DNA of 64,000 nt from Verticillium longisporum. Its lineage: Eukaryota > Ascomycota > Sordariomycetes > Glomerellales > Plectosphaerellaceae. The DNA lies in the NCBI GenBank assembly GCA_019188255.1, contig JAETXT010000008.1, positions 4,092,001 to 4,156,000 of the forward strand, read 5' to 3'. This document shows, in pieces, positions 11,271-23,334 of the stretch (positions are counted from its first letter, which is position 1; every line of letters starts with the position of its first letter). The notes beneath the pieces are model-generated. The model was given only the letters and a program-made list of their open reading frames with translations. It was not told where the DNA came from and ran no database searches. Both the position numbers and the translations under genes were made by a program.

Positions 11271-11755
11271 AGCCGCATCGATCAGTGCATGTTGTTTTTG
11301 GATACTGTCCAGGGGTCAGCGCATCATAAACTGGGCATTATGTGCATTGGATGGACTCAGGAAAGGTAGCACGCTAGAGGCAAATGGTCCATGGTAACGG
11401 TACGAACTGTCAAGTTGAACTATTTCTGTGATTGGCAAGAATCTTCATTCTGATCTCGACCCAGCATCGGCGAAGCCCACGAAACGGCGCCCCGATTGTC
11501 TGTTTCGGATTTTAGGGGGGGGAGGGGGAACCTTGATATCAATACAATTCTTTTCTCGTCCACAGAACGCCTCTGCCCCACCGTTTGTTTGTACTAATAC
11601 ACTTTGCTTCTGTCTATCCGGACACCGCAACCCTTGCTCCCGCTCGAAATGCATCGCATCACTAATATAATACACCAAAAAAATTAGAAAACAAAATACT
11701 CAAGGTAAGTAGCCGTTGCGGGGATGTGACGTGTCTCTCCTTCATCGTTCGGGTC
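11271..11755. other. 3'-3' intergenic region
   Basis: Convergent gap between the PRPP synthetase and SWR1 genes. AT-rich tracts near 11660-11700 could hold terminators for both genes. No coding potential seen. Confidence 0.6.
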
Positions 11756-14700
11756 TCATCGCTTGCGCATGTCTTTACCCTTCTTTTTCTTGCCCTTCTT
11801 CTTATCTTTCGGCAGCTCGAGCACCGTCCCCTTGAGCTGCTCGCCCATGACGCGCAGCATGTAATCGTCAATGGTGCGCATGCGCTCGCCCCACGCGTTC
11901 GTCTCCACCTCGGCCGGCTCGCCGGACGCATCGGGCGCCGCCGACTCGGAGAACCGTCCTAGACCCGAGGGGCCGGGGCCAGTGCCCGCCGCATCCGCGG
12001 ACGGGTCGTCGCGGGGCGTGCCCTGCCTCGTGCTTGGCGCGCCCGAGTTGACGCCGCTCGTCCTCTCCTGGAAGTCGGCGTCGTCGGCCTGAATCTCCTT
12101 CTCGGCCGCCTTGGCGGCGGCCACGTCCTCCTTGTCTTCGGCAAGCTCGAGCACTTCGCCGACGTTGCGCGACTCGCTGCCGTTGGCGCCGCCGCCGAGG
12201 AGACGGTCCATGGCCGCGTTGGCGGCGGCGTTGCCGTCGTTGACAAGCTCGGCGTCCTCGCCGACGGCGTCGCGCACTGTCATCTTCTCGCGGAAGTAGT
12301 CTGTCGTGAATTCGCCCTCCTGAATGACGACGTCGTCGAGCATTTGCTTCTGCGACGCCTTGCGTAGAATGTTGGCTTCGATCGTGTGCTCACTGACGAG
12401 CCGGTAAATGTGCACATCGCGTGTTTGGCCGATACGGTGACATCTGTCCTGACACTGCTTGTCCATGGCGGGGTTCCAGTCTTGGTCATAGAAAATGACC
12501 GTGTCGGCGCCGGTCAGGTTGATGCCCAGGCCACCTGACCGGGTTGAGAGGATGAAACAGAGGATGCGCGGGTCGTTGTTGAACCTGTCTGTGAGGATCT
12601 GTCGCTGCTCGACCTTGGTGGCACCATCGAGTCGCAGGTACTTGTGGCCGTGGATGTTAAGGAACTGCTCAAGAATGTTGAGAACCTTGGTCATCTGCGT
12701 GAAGATCAACGCACGATGGCCGCCAGCCTGGAGCTTGCGAAGCAGCTTGTCGAGTGCCTGAAGTTTGCCGCAATCGTACTGAAGGAGACGCTTGTCGGGG
12801 AACTGAATACTCAACCGCATCCTAGCCTCGTGCCACGGGTCGTGCGGCGCCTGTTTCTGCATGAACGGCGCCCAGCGCACTGGTGCGGAGAGACTGAGGT
12901 CGGCCTCGGTGAACGCGTCAATGGCTCGCTTGCCGAGGACGATTTCAGTCATGTCTCGCGTGATGACCGATGGCGTCACGCACGCAAACTTTTGGATCGT
13001 CGTTTCCATGGACGCTGCCCTGTCGTCCATGCTGTGGATTGTCGCGCGCAGAAATCCAGAGTCCTCAGAGAACCAGTTGAGGATGTTCTTCGCAACCCTG
13101 GGTCGGGGCTTACGAGGCCGCTGCTGCAGGTCCAAGGTCAGGAACTGGACTAATCGCTTGCCATATATCGGACGGCGTTGTCCGCGGAGGGCGTTGAGGT
13201 ACACGCAATGTTGCAGCTCTTCGAAACGTCGCCATCTGCCGAGGCTTTCAAGATAGACCAGATTCGACTCAGCGGTTGAAGGATCGAGGTTGGTGCGAGC
13301 CATGTGCGCACGCGCATTTTGGGCTTCCCGGAGGTCCAGCAGTACTCGATGCAAGCTCAACTGAGAGATGCGCTCTGCAACGGTGCTGGAAAGCCCTTCA
13401 TGTTGCGTGGGGATCAGATTGACCACTCCGAGACTAACGAGCTTCATGGCATCTTGCGCCAGGATTGTCCGCTGTAGAAACTCGTTCGTGTCGTTGTAGT
13501 CGGCAGCAACGCTCTTTTGCATTCGGAAGGAGGTCATGATGGGCCGATCGACGAAAAGGTCAGGATGATTGCACACTTTCCGTAACTGCATGAGACAATT
13601 AATGATGGACATGTAGTTGCCGGATGCCAGGGTGTCACGGGTATCAGCCCGAGCCAAGAAGCCGTCGTAGAGTTCCCTCTGCCGCTTTGACAAGCGGCAG
13701 AATTCAACGTGTTCGTACTTGGCGGGCATCTGCTTCTCAACATCGGCTTTGAGTCGTCGAAGCAGGTACGGTCTCAGAACCTTGTGCAACTTGGAAATAA
13801 TCGCCCGCGCTTCTTCGTCCATGGTTTCGCGGCCGCTCTCGAGGATCTGAGACTCTGGCTTATGAAACCAATCATGGAACTCCTGCAAATCGGCAAAACC
13901 ACCAACACCGTTCTCCGACGGCATGAGGAAGAATAGCAGCGACCACAACTCGGTTAGGTTGTTCTGCAGCGGCGTGCCTGTGAGCAGCAGTCGAGCCCGC
14001 GTGTTGAAGCCAAGCAGTGTCTGCCATCGCTGGGACTTGAAGTTTTTGATGTTGTGCGCCTCGTCGAGGATGAGGTAGTGTCACTTTCGGCGCTTGAAGA
14101 CCTGCTGATCTTGAAGGACGAGCTGGTAAGAAGTGATGCAGACGTTCCACACGTCGTCGTTGTTCCATCCGTGGCGCTTCCGCTTCCGCTCTTCCTGTGT
14201 GCCATAGTAGGACAGAATCTTGAAGCCAGGCAAGAACTTCTTGAACTCCATCTCCCAGTTGAGCATGACGCTCGTCGGCACCACAACCAAGTGCGGGCCC
14301 CAGACTTCATGATGACACGCGAGATGGGCCAGTAGCGCGATTGTCTGGATTGTCTTGCCCAGGCCCATCTCGTCAGCGAGGATACCATTGGTGTTGTTGG
14401 CATAGAGACCTGCCAACCAATCCAAGCCAAAATGTTGGTACTCTCGAAGAGTGCCGCGAAGGAGGAAGGGAACTTCGGTCTTTGCAGCTGATGCTGGACT
14501 GGGCGACACAGATCTACTCGTGTCGTCCTTGGGTGCCGGGATGAGTGCTGTCGAGTCGGCTTCTGAAGGCTTCGAGTCCAGTGTGGGTGACGAAGTGGGC
14601 TTCCCAGCCTCTGGCGGCGCCATCATCGTATCTGCACCAGAACTTGTAGGTTTAGCTGGCGTAGACTGCGGAGATGTGATGGCAAGCTCTGGGAGAGATT

Positions 14701-17005
14701 CCAGAGGCACCGGGGCATCGGTCATGTCAACGTCTTGGGATGTAGCTATTGTCGCATCCGGTGTAGCCTCGAGACTGTGTGCAATGCCGTTGGTCACAGG
14801 CTCGTCGACTACTGCAGTCTCAACATGGCCGTTCGTAGTTGGTCGCTCGCCGTCGCCCACATCAGGAGTATCGTCGCCTGTGACTGGGTCTGACGGTGGG
14901 ATTGTGACCAGCTCAGGTTCATCGTCATCCTCGTCTTCCATGTCGTCGTGCAAGGCCAACGAAACATCATGCTTCTTCCCAGAGTCCCATGCAGGCAGTG
15001 GCAGGTCCCGCGGCTTAGATGGTGTTTTGAGCGCTTTCTTCTTGTCATCCTGTTCAGACGGCTGCTCTGATCGATCTTCCGTCTCGCCTTCCGGGGTTTC
15101 TTGCATCTGTTGCAGCTCTTTCTTGTCGAAAAAGAGCCCTAGAAGGTTCGCAGGTTCCCCTTCATCGGACTCCAGTTCCGAACCCGACCCAGTCTCCATG
15201 TCGTCGTCATCATCCTCGTCGCTGCCTTCATCACTAGAGCCCATGTCGTCGTCCATGTCGATTGATTCATCGGTCGAGTCGCTCCCTCCGTCTCCACCCG
15301 TGGTCGCGCCGGGGCTTGTCCTTATCCCATTGGCTGTTTTGTCTTCGTCTTCTTTGACCAAGTCGGGAATATTCGAGTACTTGGCCCGTAGTTGATCTTG
15401 CGTGAGGGTTTCGTCTGCCGCATCCACCAGAGAGTCGTTCGCCGGCTCATCGTCTTCGTCAGATGAAGACATGACGTCATCGTCGCCAGAGTCATCGTCG
15501 TCGGCATCCATCGACGATGCGCTGTCATGTCCCAGGGCCTTTTCGTCGTCGGTAGGAGCCAAGTCGTCCTCCGAGTCCTCCTCGTCGTCTTCCTCGTCCT
15601 CGTCGCTACCGATCTGGCCGCGCTGGGCCTGTAGCTTCTGCTCGGACAGGTTGACTGCCTCGTTCAGAGCAGCCTTGACACGCCGCTGCTCTTCCACCTC
15701 CCATTCTTGTAGCCTTCTCCTGTTGATCTCAGCTCGCACGTTCTCCCACGTCCCGTGCATGACCTTGGCCACGATACGATACCGCGTGATCCAGTAGTCT
15801 CTCGCCTCGGCCTCGAGCACTTCTGCGGATTTGGGTTGCCGGCGTAGCCATGCGTCTCGACAGGCCTCGGCCAGCCTTTTCGCTTGTGTTTTGTGCCGCT
15901 GTCGTTCCGCCAACATGAGCTTCCGAAAGTTTATCGCTGCCTTGACCATGTGATCCTGGTGCGCCCATTGACGAGGTGGCTCTTCTTCGGGTTCTGGAAC
16001 AAAGGCGGTACATTGCCCTTCGGACAAGATGCCTCCTGGTTCCACAGCATTTTGGATTCGCAATATTGTCCGTGCATCCTCCTCGGCCATGGTATCCGTG
16101 TATTGCTCCTCGGCGGCGAGGTAGCCGCCATCTTGGAGGGGTATTTGCGTGGCCTTGGCCCAGTATTCTTCAAAGCTCGGTCCGATCTTGGGTCTCTTGC
16201 TCATTTGCCCAGGGTGGACAAGTGGGATCGTGCCTCGCGGTCGATACTTGGTGGAGCGTAGCGACTCCTGGATCGGAGACGAGGCATCTTCGTCGATGGA
16301 GCCGCGCGTAGGTCTTCGTGTGCGCGTTGAGTGCCTAGTGGGATGGGAGGACGGAGAGGGTGTTCGTTTTCGGGAGATTCGAGAGGAGGAGGTTCGGCTT
16401 GAGGGTCTACCAGGCTGCGCAGAGGCCTTGGATGAAGTGGTCTTGCCGCTGGCATTCTTGGGCGTGCCCCTGGCCGCGGCAGCCTGCTTCTGCTTGGTAG
16501 TCGCATGTCCGTTTGTCGTGACTTGTGTCTTCTTGGCTACTGGGCTCGCACGCGGCTGTCTTGATTTGCGGGACGTCGGAGGAGATTGGGAATCTAGGAG
16601 AGCAAGGTTGATGCGGCCAGATTTGCGCCTGCCGTTCTCCGTGAAGGAGGTTGGGCCCTCGGCGCCGGCCCTTTTCCATGGCGGAGACTCGAGTTTCTTG
16701 CCGTTGATGCGGGCAACGGACGGCGGCGGCGTAGACTCGTGGAGGCGTCGTCTCTTGGATGGAGGGCCATCGTCGGCATCGGCGTCGTCTTGTGTTGGTG
16801 ATTCCGGTTGTGGGGCAAGGTCGAGGAAGCCGTTTGCTGCGGGCTCGAGGTCTGAGAGCTCGGAGAGTTCGGATGAGGATTCTCTCGTGATGGCAAAGTT
16901 GTTCGTGGCGGCTTCACTGATCGCCGACGCGTCTTGGTCGTCGCGTAGAGGCCCAGGGACGGCCGAGTCTGCATGCGCGGTCTCTGGCGACGCGGTCCCG
17001 GTCAT
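11756..17005 (-). CDS. swr1: SWR1 chromatin-remodelling ATPase, with one in-frame TGA
   Basis: Swr1 is the catalytic subunit of the nuclear SWR1 complex that exchanges H2A for H2A.Z. Reading down from the ATG at 17005 gives about 1,749 codons without introns. An in-frame start at 17101 would add 32. Order: disordered basic N-terminus; HSA region near residues 340-410 (HMVKAAINFRKLMLAERQRH); very acidic stretches; Snf2 lobe 1 with LADEMGLGKT (about 877-886) and DEAH in LILDEAHNIKN (about 979-989); the long Swr1-type insertion; lobe 2 with LRLDGATKVEQRQ and DRCHRIGQTRDVHIYRL; Lys-rich tail. HSA plus a large insertion indicates SWR1 rather than Fun30 or ISWI. Codon 975 (14083-14081) is TGA where the family has Trp, eight residues before the DEAH region; the frame continues perfectly on both sides. 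A sequence error, a strain-specific null allele or recoding are all possible. Confidence 0.92.
14081..14083 (-). other. In-frame TGA codon inside SWR1 (Trp expected)
   Basis: The minus strand reads CGA AAG TGA CAC TAC CTC ATC CTC GAC GAG, giving K-stop-H-Y-L-I-L-D-E immediately before the DEAH box. The reading frame upstream and downstream is the same, so this is a substitution, not an indel. TGG to TGA changes a C followed by C on the plus strand, so it is not the CpA-type change made by RIP. Confidence 0.85.
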
Positions 17006-17647
17006 AGTAGCAACAGGGCGAAGGGGGAAGGAGGGTCGTGATCTCGACGAACAGCGCATTTGGGGGATAAAATTGCAGTCGGGAGATTCGTAGTGATTCA
17101 TACAAGTCTGCTTCCGATTCTGAGCATGCTCACGGTGTCTGGGCGCTGGCTATGACGGATTTTGATGGAATTCCAGGCGTCACCAGCAAAAAGTCTGAAG
17201 CTGGAGATTTTGAGTGACGAGACGGTTCTCTTTGGGGGGGTGCCACCCCTGTGCTGCCTTGAGCTGTGCTTGCCCAGGTTCCCTTGCCTGGTAGGTACCA
17301 CCTTGGGTACCGTCACCAGGTAGCCAGTCTGCCACCTCGATGACAGCTGTAGCCACTGGCAGCGCCGGCACACGCGAGTCGCGACTGGTCTAACCCGTTA
17401 TGGGCACCAGAAGCAGGGGGGACGGCTTACCTACGCGAGGTCTCTAGGTGGTGGTGCCTCCCGGAGTTGTGGGGGGCCTCGAACCAAAAGTCAGTGTCTG
17501 TCTACCTTGGATTCTCTTGCCTGAGGCATCTAGAACCCGTCGTGTGGGCCATTGGCATCCATCATCGTCTGCATTTGAGCCTCACGACAGCAACGACATA
17601 GAATCAGTACATCAATTGGGTCACATCGAGACCACCAATTGGCCAAG
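17006..17647. promoter_or_regulatory. Divergent promoter region between SWR1 and the NDUFB8-type gene
   Basis: This is the gap between two divergent transcription units. It contains several GGTAGGTACC/ACCTAGG-like blocks (about 17288-17330 and 17428-17452). No core promoter element can be assigned with confidence, and no coding frame is convincing. Confidence 0.5.
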
Positions 17648-17713
17648 GTGAGTGCCCCAACTCTGTTCCTCGCCTGCCGACACGACTGATCAAGGCCGTT
17701 TCGCCCATTTCAG
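17648..17713 (+). other. Probable 5'-UTR intron of the NDUFB8-type gene
   Basis: A consensus donor (AAG/GTGAGT at 17648), an internal GACTGATC-like branch site and a TTTCAG acceptor at 17713 directly abut the ATG at 17714. An intron ending right at the start codon is common for fungal nuclear-encoded mitochondrial genes. Confidence 0.6.
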
Positions 17714-18417
17714 ATGCTGTCTCGACGAATTGCGCGGGTCTCGACCATCCGCAGCACGGGTGCTGCTCTGGCAGCTCCCGCCCGCCGCCTTCCCACCATC
17801 CAGCAGCGAACCTTCTTCCCCGACGGCATCAACGACAAAAAGACCCTCGAGGCCAAGTACCCCGACTACCCTGCTCTCACCGAGGCGGAGGACCCCGGCA
17901 TGGTTAGTTTCTGGTGGACGCGCGCGAGCAGAGCAGGGCCCCCGGCTGTGCCAAGCAGACAGCGAGCACGCAAGACACAGAGGCAGGAGACTCGAGGCTA
18001 ATACTTTGGGCTTGACAGAACGGCGGCTACGTCAACCCTCCCTTCATCAAGCGCCAGCACCGCGACCCCTACGGCAACTGGTGGGACAAGCAGGAGAGGC
18101 GCAACTTTGGCGAGCCCATCCACGAGGACCACGATCTCCTCGGCATCTTCTCCCCTACGAGTACACCTGGACCACCGCCGGCCCCGGCGCCCTCATGATC
18201 GGCACCTTTGTCGCGACCTTCCTCGTCGTCGTCGGTGCCATCTACGTCACCTACCCCGACAGGCCCACGTTCCCCAGGGAATTCGAGAACGGTCTGCAGA
18301 GGGAGCTTGGTGGCGCCAGCGCCCTGAGGGTATGACTGTCCCTTTTTTACTCCACCGGGGTTGGAACACGCTGCTAACACAGTACAGGCGAGGCAGGAGG
18401 GTGACGAGGATCCTTGA
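17714..18417 (+). CDS. Complex I (NADH:ubiquinone oxidoreductase) NDUFB8/ASHI-type subunit, one frame offset
   Basis: Exons 17714-17902, 18019-18329 and 18388-18417 predict about 176 residues. The Arg- and Ala-rich start MLSRRIARVSTIRSTG is a mitochondrial presequence. Conserved features are FFPDGINDKKTLEAKYPDYP, the WWDKQERRNFGEPIHEDHDL block that aligns with the NWGEPMH region of animal NDUFB8, and one transmembrane helix (ALMIGTFVATFLVVVGAIYV). This accessory subunit sits in the membrane arm of complex I in the inner mitochondrial membrane; the Neurospora counterpart is the roughly 20-kDa subunit. Exon 2 is 311 nt where phase demands 312. The offset lies at the C-run 18152-18155, before YEYTWTTAGPG, so one C is probably missing from the sequence. 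Otherwise the gene looks functional. Confidence 0.85.
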
Positions 18418-20002
18418 GCGTGAACGGGAAACCTGGAATCTGACATCACTGTGTACATAAGCGGGGGCAGTGGAAGACTAGAGCAGAGGAATCAGTACCT
18501 TTATCTTTCGGCAGTGTGTGTGTGCGCGGCCTTGTGGTGTTCGGCCGTAATCGTGGGCGCCCTGGATTGACGAGAAGCTCTAGGGCGTCGGGCCAGTGTC
18601 AATTGGCTGGCAATCATGCATACACAATGATTGAATCTTTCAGCAGACGGCCACGTAACTGACTCTCTCCGCCAAACTTCTCGACTCACAGCTGTTTTGC
18701 TTCTATCCTGCGCGGCCATTGTTTAACACTGCCTACATGGTGAACAAGGCTACCTGGTAGAGCCTGCTCCTTCATATTGTCATAGTACTTGTCTCATCGG
18801 CCGAGGTACTGACAGGCACAGTTCAATGGCTCTTTCAGCACTCAAACTCTTCTCAGACACCGAAGCGGTGGCATGAAGGGTTCAAGATGACCTGCGTCGG
18901 GTTTGTGGTGGAACCACCGTCGACACGGTTGCCTTTGAGTGACTCTAGGTCAAGCCAGAACTTTCGGGTTCTGGCAACGTCAACCGACGGACTACACAGA
19001 GGCATTCATGGCATGGCGCCTAGTCGGCTAGCCTCTGTAGATATGCTCGGCGTCAGACGGAGCTGGTGAAGAACAGCACATCCACTTGCAGTAGTCGACT
19101 GCACCATAACCATGACTAGGTGCATATCCTATATCTCACATGCTGCCTCATGAGGGGAGGCAGGACACCGTGTTTAAGGCCCTCCTGCGGTAAATGTAAT
19201 TGTCCGTGGTAGTTGTGTCTATAACAACGCAGGCGGCGGGCAAACGGGATAACTTGTTGCAGCAACCGGCCCCAAATGTCCCCTGCCCGGTCAGTACAGA
19301 GAAATCAGTCATCGGGACGGAGAATTGAAACAGTCCGCATATTCCCCAAAGGACGTATATTCCCCAAAGGACGTAGTATACCGCCAAAAGGCCTGTATGA
19401 TCATGCCAAAAGGAATATTACAGAGCAGCTCGAGGTATCAAGTTCAGGTTTCTGTCGCAAGGCTATTAGCGAGACTTAAATCTTACTGCGAAATTCTGGG
19501 AAGCGCCTCAGGCAATACGTTGCCGTTTTCGGGTATCGATTTCCCACAGGTCCCTTAGGTAACGTAGGTGATAGAATAGCGTCGAACATTTGTCAGCTCC
19601 GCTCCTCTCGGGGCAAATCTCCAACCCGACAGCTCCGCATCAACCTTCTTTCGACACGATCCATTGGCAATGCAGTGCTACTGCCGCAATAGGATCCCGA
19701 TTGTGTGATCAAGCTGTGATGTCTTGTTGGTGGAGCAGGATTACGTTTGTCAGTAAGAAATAGTGCAGATCGGGCAGGTTTCACTGCCGTCCCTGACGAA
19801 CGATGAGGTAGTCGTCCGCAGATAAATAAGGGCCGATGAGCGTCTCTCAGGATAGTAACTATAAACAAGTTCTCACAGCATCACTATATCACATCGCAAC
19901 CAAATCGCCGCACAGTAGATGATCTTTGTCGTGGAAACACATCGTAGCTGAGCACCCCTTGAAGTAAAACGCACTGCATTTCGCCTTAGACGTCACACCA
20001 TC
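18418..20002. other. Intergenic region with an 18-bp tandem duplication
   Basis: No supported gene in about 1.6 kb. The only structure I noted is two perfect tandem copies of an 18-bp unit, ATATTCCCCAAAGGACGT, at 19339-19374, with a partial third ACGTAGTATA after them. The region upstream of 20003 presumably holds the reductase promoter. Confidence 0.55.
19339..19374. repeat. Tandem repeat, 2 x 18 bp
   Basis: ATATTCCCCAAAGGACGT is repeated exactly, head to tail, at 19339-19356 and 19357-19374. Origin unknown. Confidence 0.9.
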
Positions 20003-21151
20003 ATGAAGGAGGCCATCGTCACCAAGGAAATCACAGTCCAGATCAAGGATGTTGAGCGTCCGAAGCCCGGACCTGGAGAGGTGCTGACCAAGGTCATCGT
20101 CGCAGGTTCGACTACCTCCCTCTCTTCGCTTCAATGACGTCATGTTCACTCCCACTGACACAAGCTGCCTTTCCCAGGTACCAACCCCAAGGACTGGAAG
20201 CTTCCCGTCTGGCTTGAGAAGTGTGCCGACACCAACACGGGCGACGATGTCGCTGGCACGGTCGAGGAGCTCGGCGACAATGTCACTGGCTTCACAAAGG
20301 GCGACCGCGTCTCCGCCTTCCATGTCATGATGGCACCGCACGGCGCCTTCGCTGAGTACGCCATCGCTCCCGCAAACACAGTCTTCGCCCTGCCTGCTTC
20401 CGTTTCCTACGAAGAGGCCGCTACTCTGCCTCTGGCGGCCTACACTTCGGCTGTCGCGCTATTCGACCAGCTCGAGTTCCCCTCCCCGTGGGATGCCGAG
20501 GCTAGGCGGTCGGGCGAAGACAAGAAGGAGAGGCCTGTCATCATCTATGGTGCTTCGACAGCCATTGGCGCCTTCGCCATTAAGCTGGCGCAAAAGGCCA
20601 ACATTCACCCCATCATCGCCGTTGGCAGCAAGAACAGCGAGTTTGTCGTGCCGTTCCTGAACTCCGCCAAGGGAGACCGTATCGTCGACTACACAGCGTA
20701 CAAAACACCCGATGAGCTCGTCGCCGCGCTGAAGGACGCCGCCAAGGAGGCAGGAGTCGAGGATGGACGCGTGTTCGACGCCTACGACTGCGTCTCGGAG
20801 AACGGGACGTACGTCACCCTGAGCAAGGCCCTCGCGGGCCCACCCGATGCGAGCGGTCGGAAGCCCAGGATCACGCATGTCCTACCTGTTGATGAGATCA
20901 CGGCCGACTCGAGCGTCCAGTTCACGCGTACGACGGTCGATCACGTACACAAGCAACCTTTATTCGGCACAGTCTGGTCGGCCGTCTTTGCGAGTGGCCT
21001 GAGCGAAGGCTGGTTCACGCCTCATCCCTACGAGGTTGTGAAGGGCGGGCTTGTGGGACTAGAGGGCGCTCTGAAAAGTCTTAAGGACGGCTCAGTGAGG
21101 GCGAAGAAGATGGTGATCCGCATTGGTGAGACCGAGGGGGTCACGCAGTAA
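20003..21151 (+). CDS. toxD-like medium-chain reductase (trans-enoyl reductase family)
   Basis: Exons 20003-20105 and 20178-21151, separated by a 72-nt intron with an atypical donor (GTTCGA), give 358 residues. The N-terminal GroES-like fold shows VERPKPGPGEVLTKV, NPKDWKLP and DVAGTVEELGDNVTGFTKGD. The nucleotide-binding domain has the glycine motif YGASTAIGAFAIKLAQK, and the C-terminal end VRAKKMVIRIGET closes the fold. This is the zinc-independent MDR subgroup often annotated toxD-like or zinc-binding oxidoreductase. Some members act as trans-acting enoyl reductases with polyketide synthases, but no PKS or other biosynthetic gene is visible here, so the substrate is unknown. It is the last intact gene before the transposon nest. 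Confidence 0.85.
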
Positions 21152-22337
21152 GAGAGTAGTGGCCAAGTTATGTAACATTTAACATTTCGGTTTCCAAGCC
21201 GATTCCGCTCCCAGTCAGTTGTACTAACTTCCTCTGACATACGGGCACTATTTCACAGAAACCCATCTGCCAAAGTGACGTATGTATAAAGTTATCGGAA
21301 CAAGTCGTAGCCAAGAGCAATGTCTCTATTGAAAACAACGTAGGCTTTTTAGACGGTAAGGTCTCTAAGTCAGCAGCCTACCTCTTTCGGTCTCTGTACT
21401 CTCCACTCGCCGCTACGTAGCTTACTTATAGACCAAGATCGCGTAGGGATATCCTTACCACTATGAGATATCTCTGAGAGGGTCATACTCGGCTTGTGGC
21501 TCCTAAGGGTGAGGCGGTGATAGTGTGCGCCTTCTTTGCGTAGTATTAGTAATTGAGGGAGTATATCAACGTAAGTGGTCTCTTGGAAGGGGGGTGGGAG
21601 AACACTTCTCCCATAGCTCATGAATAGCTTCGATATTTTACTATCTTCCACGTAGGTCATAACTATCATTTCTACGGAGAATAGGCATTCTCAGTTATCT
21701 CGGGTCGAATAGTCAGACGATCTATCGGAGCACAAATACAAAAATACTGAGATAGGAGATAAACAGTCTTCACGACGTTGACGGCTGGGCCTCGACTGTA
21801 GGACCTTGGGCAGCACTACTATAAGCGAGTTCTAGAGCTCTCTGTCTTTGTAAGTATCGTGGCCGACGTTCGCACAAACATAACGTATATATGCCCCGCT
21901 CATGGCGTTAGACGTGATCGGAACCGTACAGCTGACTTTTCTTGTTGTCAGAGCGTGGGTTTGTGTCAGGAGGCCCCTGCGGAGCCACGGAACAGGGGGC
22001 TGGTTAGGGGGTAAGGACTACGAGAACGTGTACATAAGGTTTGCGGAGGGCCCTCCTAGCTGCGGAGGGCCAGAATTCGGATATGTTCTATCCCTAGTTA
22101 TACCTATTATCTATTGCCTACGGACCTAGTAAGGAAGACCTCTTCACTCTGCCCAACCCACGCTCTGATAGGGGTACCCCCGATGAGATGCTAGGAGCGG
22201 ACGTATTATCATTCGCGCTTATAGTCGATATAGGTTTGAGACGTAGCTATAGCGGTTATTATTAATAGGTTGGATGAAGGTTCCCTAGGGACGTAGGAGT
22301 ACTAATAGCTTAAAGCAAAAGTCATCTATAGCTAAAG
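21152..22337. other. Left flank of the transposon nest
   Basis: Composition shifts gradually from normal to TA-rich across this stretch, and CA/TG are depleted in its last 150 bases, as if RIP leaked in or an older repeat relic is present. It carries MITE copy 2. A 99-codon minus-strand frame at 21370-21669 shows no recognisable domain and is not called. Confidence 0.5.
21949..22167 (+). mobile_element. hAT-like MITE, copy 2
   Basis: A 219-bp element bounded by inverted repeats: CAGAGCGTGGGTT at 21949-21961 and its exact complement AACCCACGCTCTG at 22155-22167. It is homologous end to end to 4730-4925 (reversed). It has no coding capacity. Flanking 8-mers CTTGTTGT and ATAGGGGT do not match, so the target-site duplication has decayed or the exact ends differ by a base or two. 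The hAT assignment rests on the CAG-type ends only. Confidence 0.65.
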
Positions 22338-22554
22338 TATTATTAGGACCTGAGGGAGGTATAAGACCGATAGGGGATCGCCTATTATTTAATCGTAAGA
22401 ATTAAGAAGAGAGGACCGAGTATAGTAAGGGAATAGTTATAAGAAAGATTAATGGACTAAGATTTAGAGAAGGGCATTAATTATTCTATCTTCCTAGAGA
22501 CCTTTAAAAGATTAATAGTTAATCCCTTTACTTATTATATAAGACTCCTTAATA
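22338..22554 (+). repeat. 5' LTR of the gypsy element
   Basis: Begins TATTATTAGGACC (TG-start mutated to TA) and ends near TCCTTAATA. It matches 40953-41171 over its full length with scattered transition-type differences and a 2-base gap near the start. Confidence 0.8.
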
Positions 22555-23275
22555 TAATAATCGATCTACCCTTAAGGAGCGACGATTATTAGGATAATAT
22601 ATCGATTAAAGATATATAGAATACTAGAAGATAAGCTATTATAGGATAATAGATAGAGAATTTTAAAGAATTAATATAATTAAGGCTTAATATAGAATAA
22701 GGATAAAATATTAAGAATAATATATTCGATAATTTACTATTAATTATAAATAAGGAATTAGATTAATAATTAAAGGAAGAATAATATAAATTTATAAGGA
22801 AAAGGAAATATAAAGAATTAGCTATATTCTAAAAGGGAGACCTAATAAGCCTATTACTAGGAATAATTAATAGATTAATATTAATATTTAGAATAATATT
22901 CTATAAAGAATTATAAAATATACCCTTTATAAAAATATAATTATTAACTATTTAATTACTACGACCTAGTAGCTTCCGAAGAGGGGAATACTATTAGAGG
23001 GTTAGGGTTACTATTAATAGAAGCTTAGGTTATAACTCTAAGACGATATAGTATCGTAAAGCATTATATACTTATTATAATAAATATAAAGTAAGACTTA
23101 GATTAATTACTATTATAAGAAAGAATATATCTATAAGTATAGAATGCCTATCCTTATATACCTATTCATCCTATCCTTATTATTAGGTAGTAAGCTTATA
23201 TTAGATAGCTTACTTATTAATCGTTAGTAATCTATAATATTAGGATTATAGTATATTATCTTATAAGCTAGCCCC

Positions 23276-23334
23276 TAGCTTACTATTATATCCCTAGTAA
23301 GCTAATAGCTTACTATTATATCTAGGTAAGCTAT
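23276..23334. repeat. Two tandem hairpin-forming units in the gypsy leader
   Basis: TAGCTTACTATTATATC..TAGTAAGCTA-type units occur at 23276-23304 and 23306-23334. In the first, the 5' TAGCTTACTA arm pairs with the 3' TAGTAAGCTA arm. Related AGCTTA/TAAGCT stretches lie just upstream at about 23187-23215. A second dyad, CAGGGT and ACCCTG, follows at about 23395-23430. They lie between the 5' LTR and gag. Confidence 0.5.

Noticed and set aside
14451..15395. 314-codon plus-strand frame opposite SWR1
   Set aside because: It is the antisense shadow of the acidic Ser/Asp-rich part of SWR1, with no domain of its own.
16149..17093. Second 314-codon plus-strand frame opposite the SWR1 N-terminus
   Set aside because: Antisense to the basic, low-complexity SWR1 N-terminus; composition explains the open frame.
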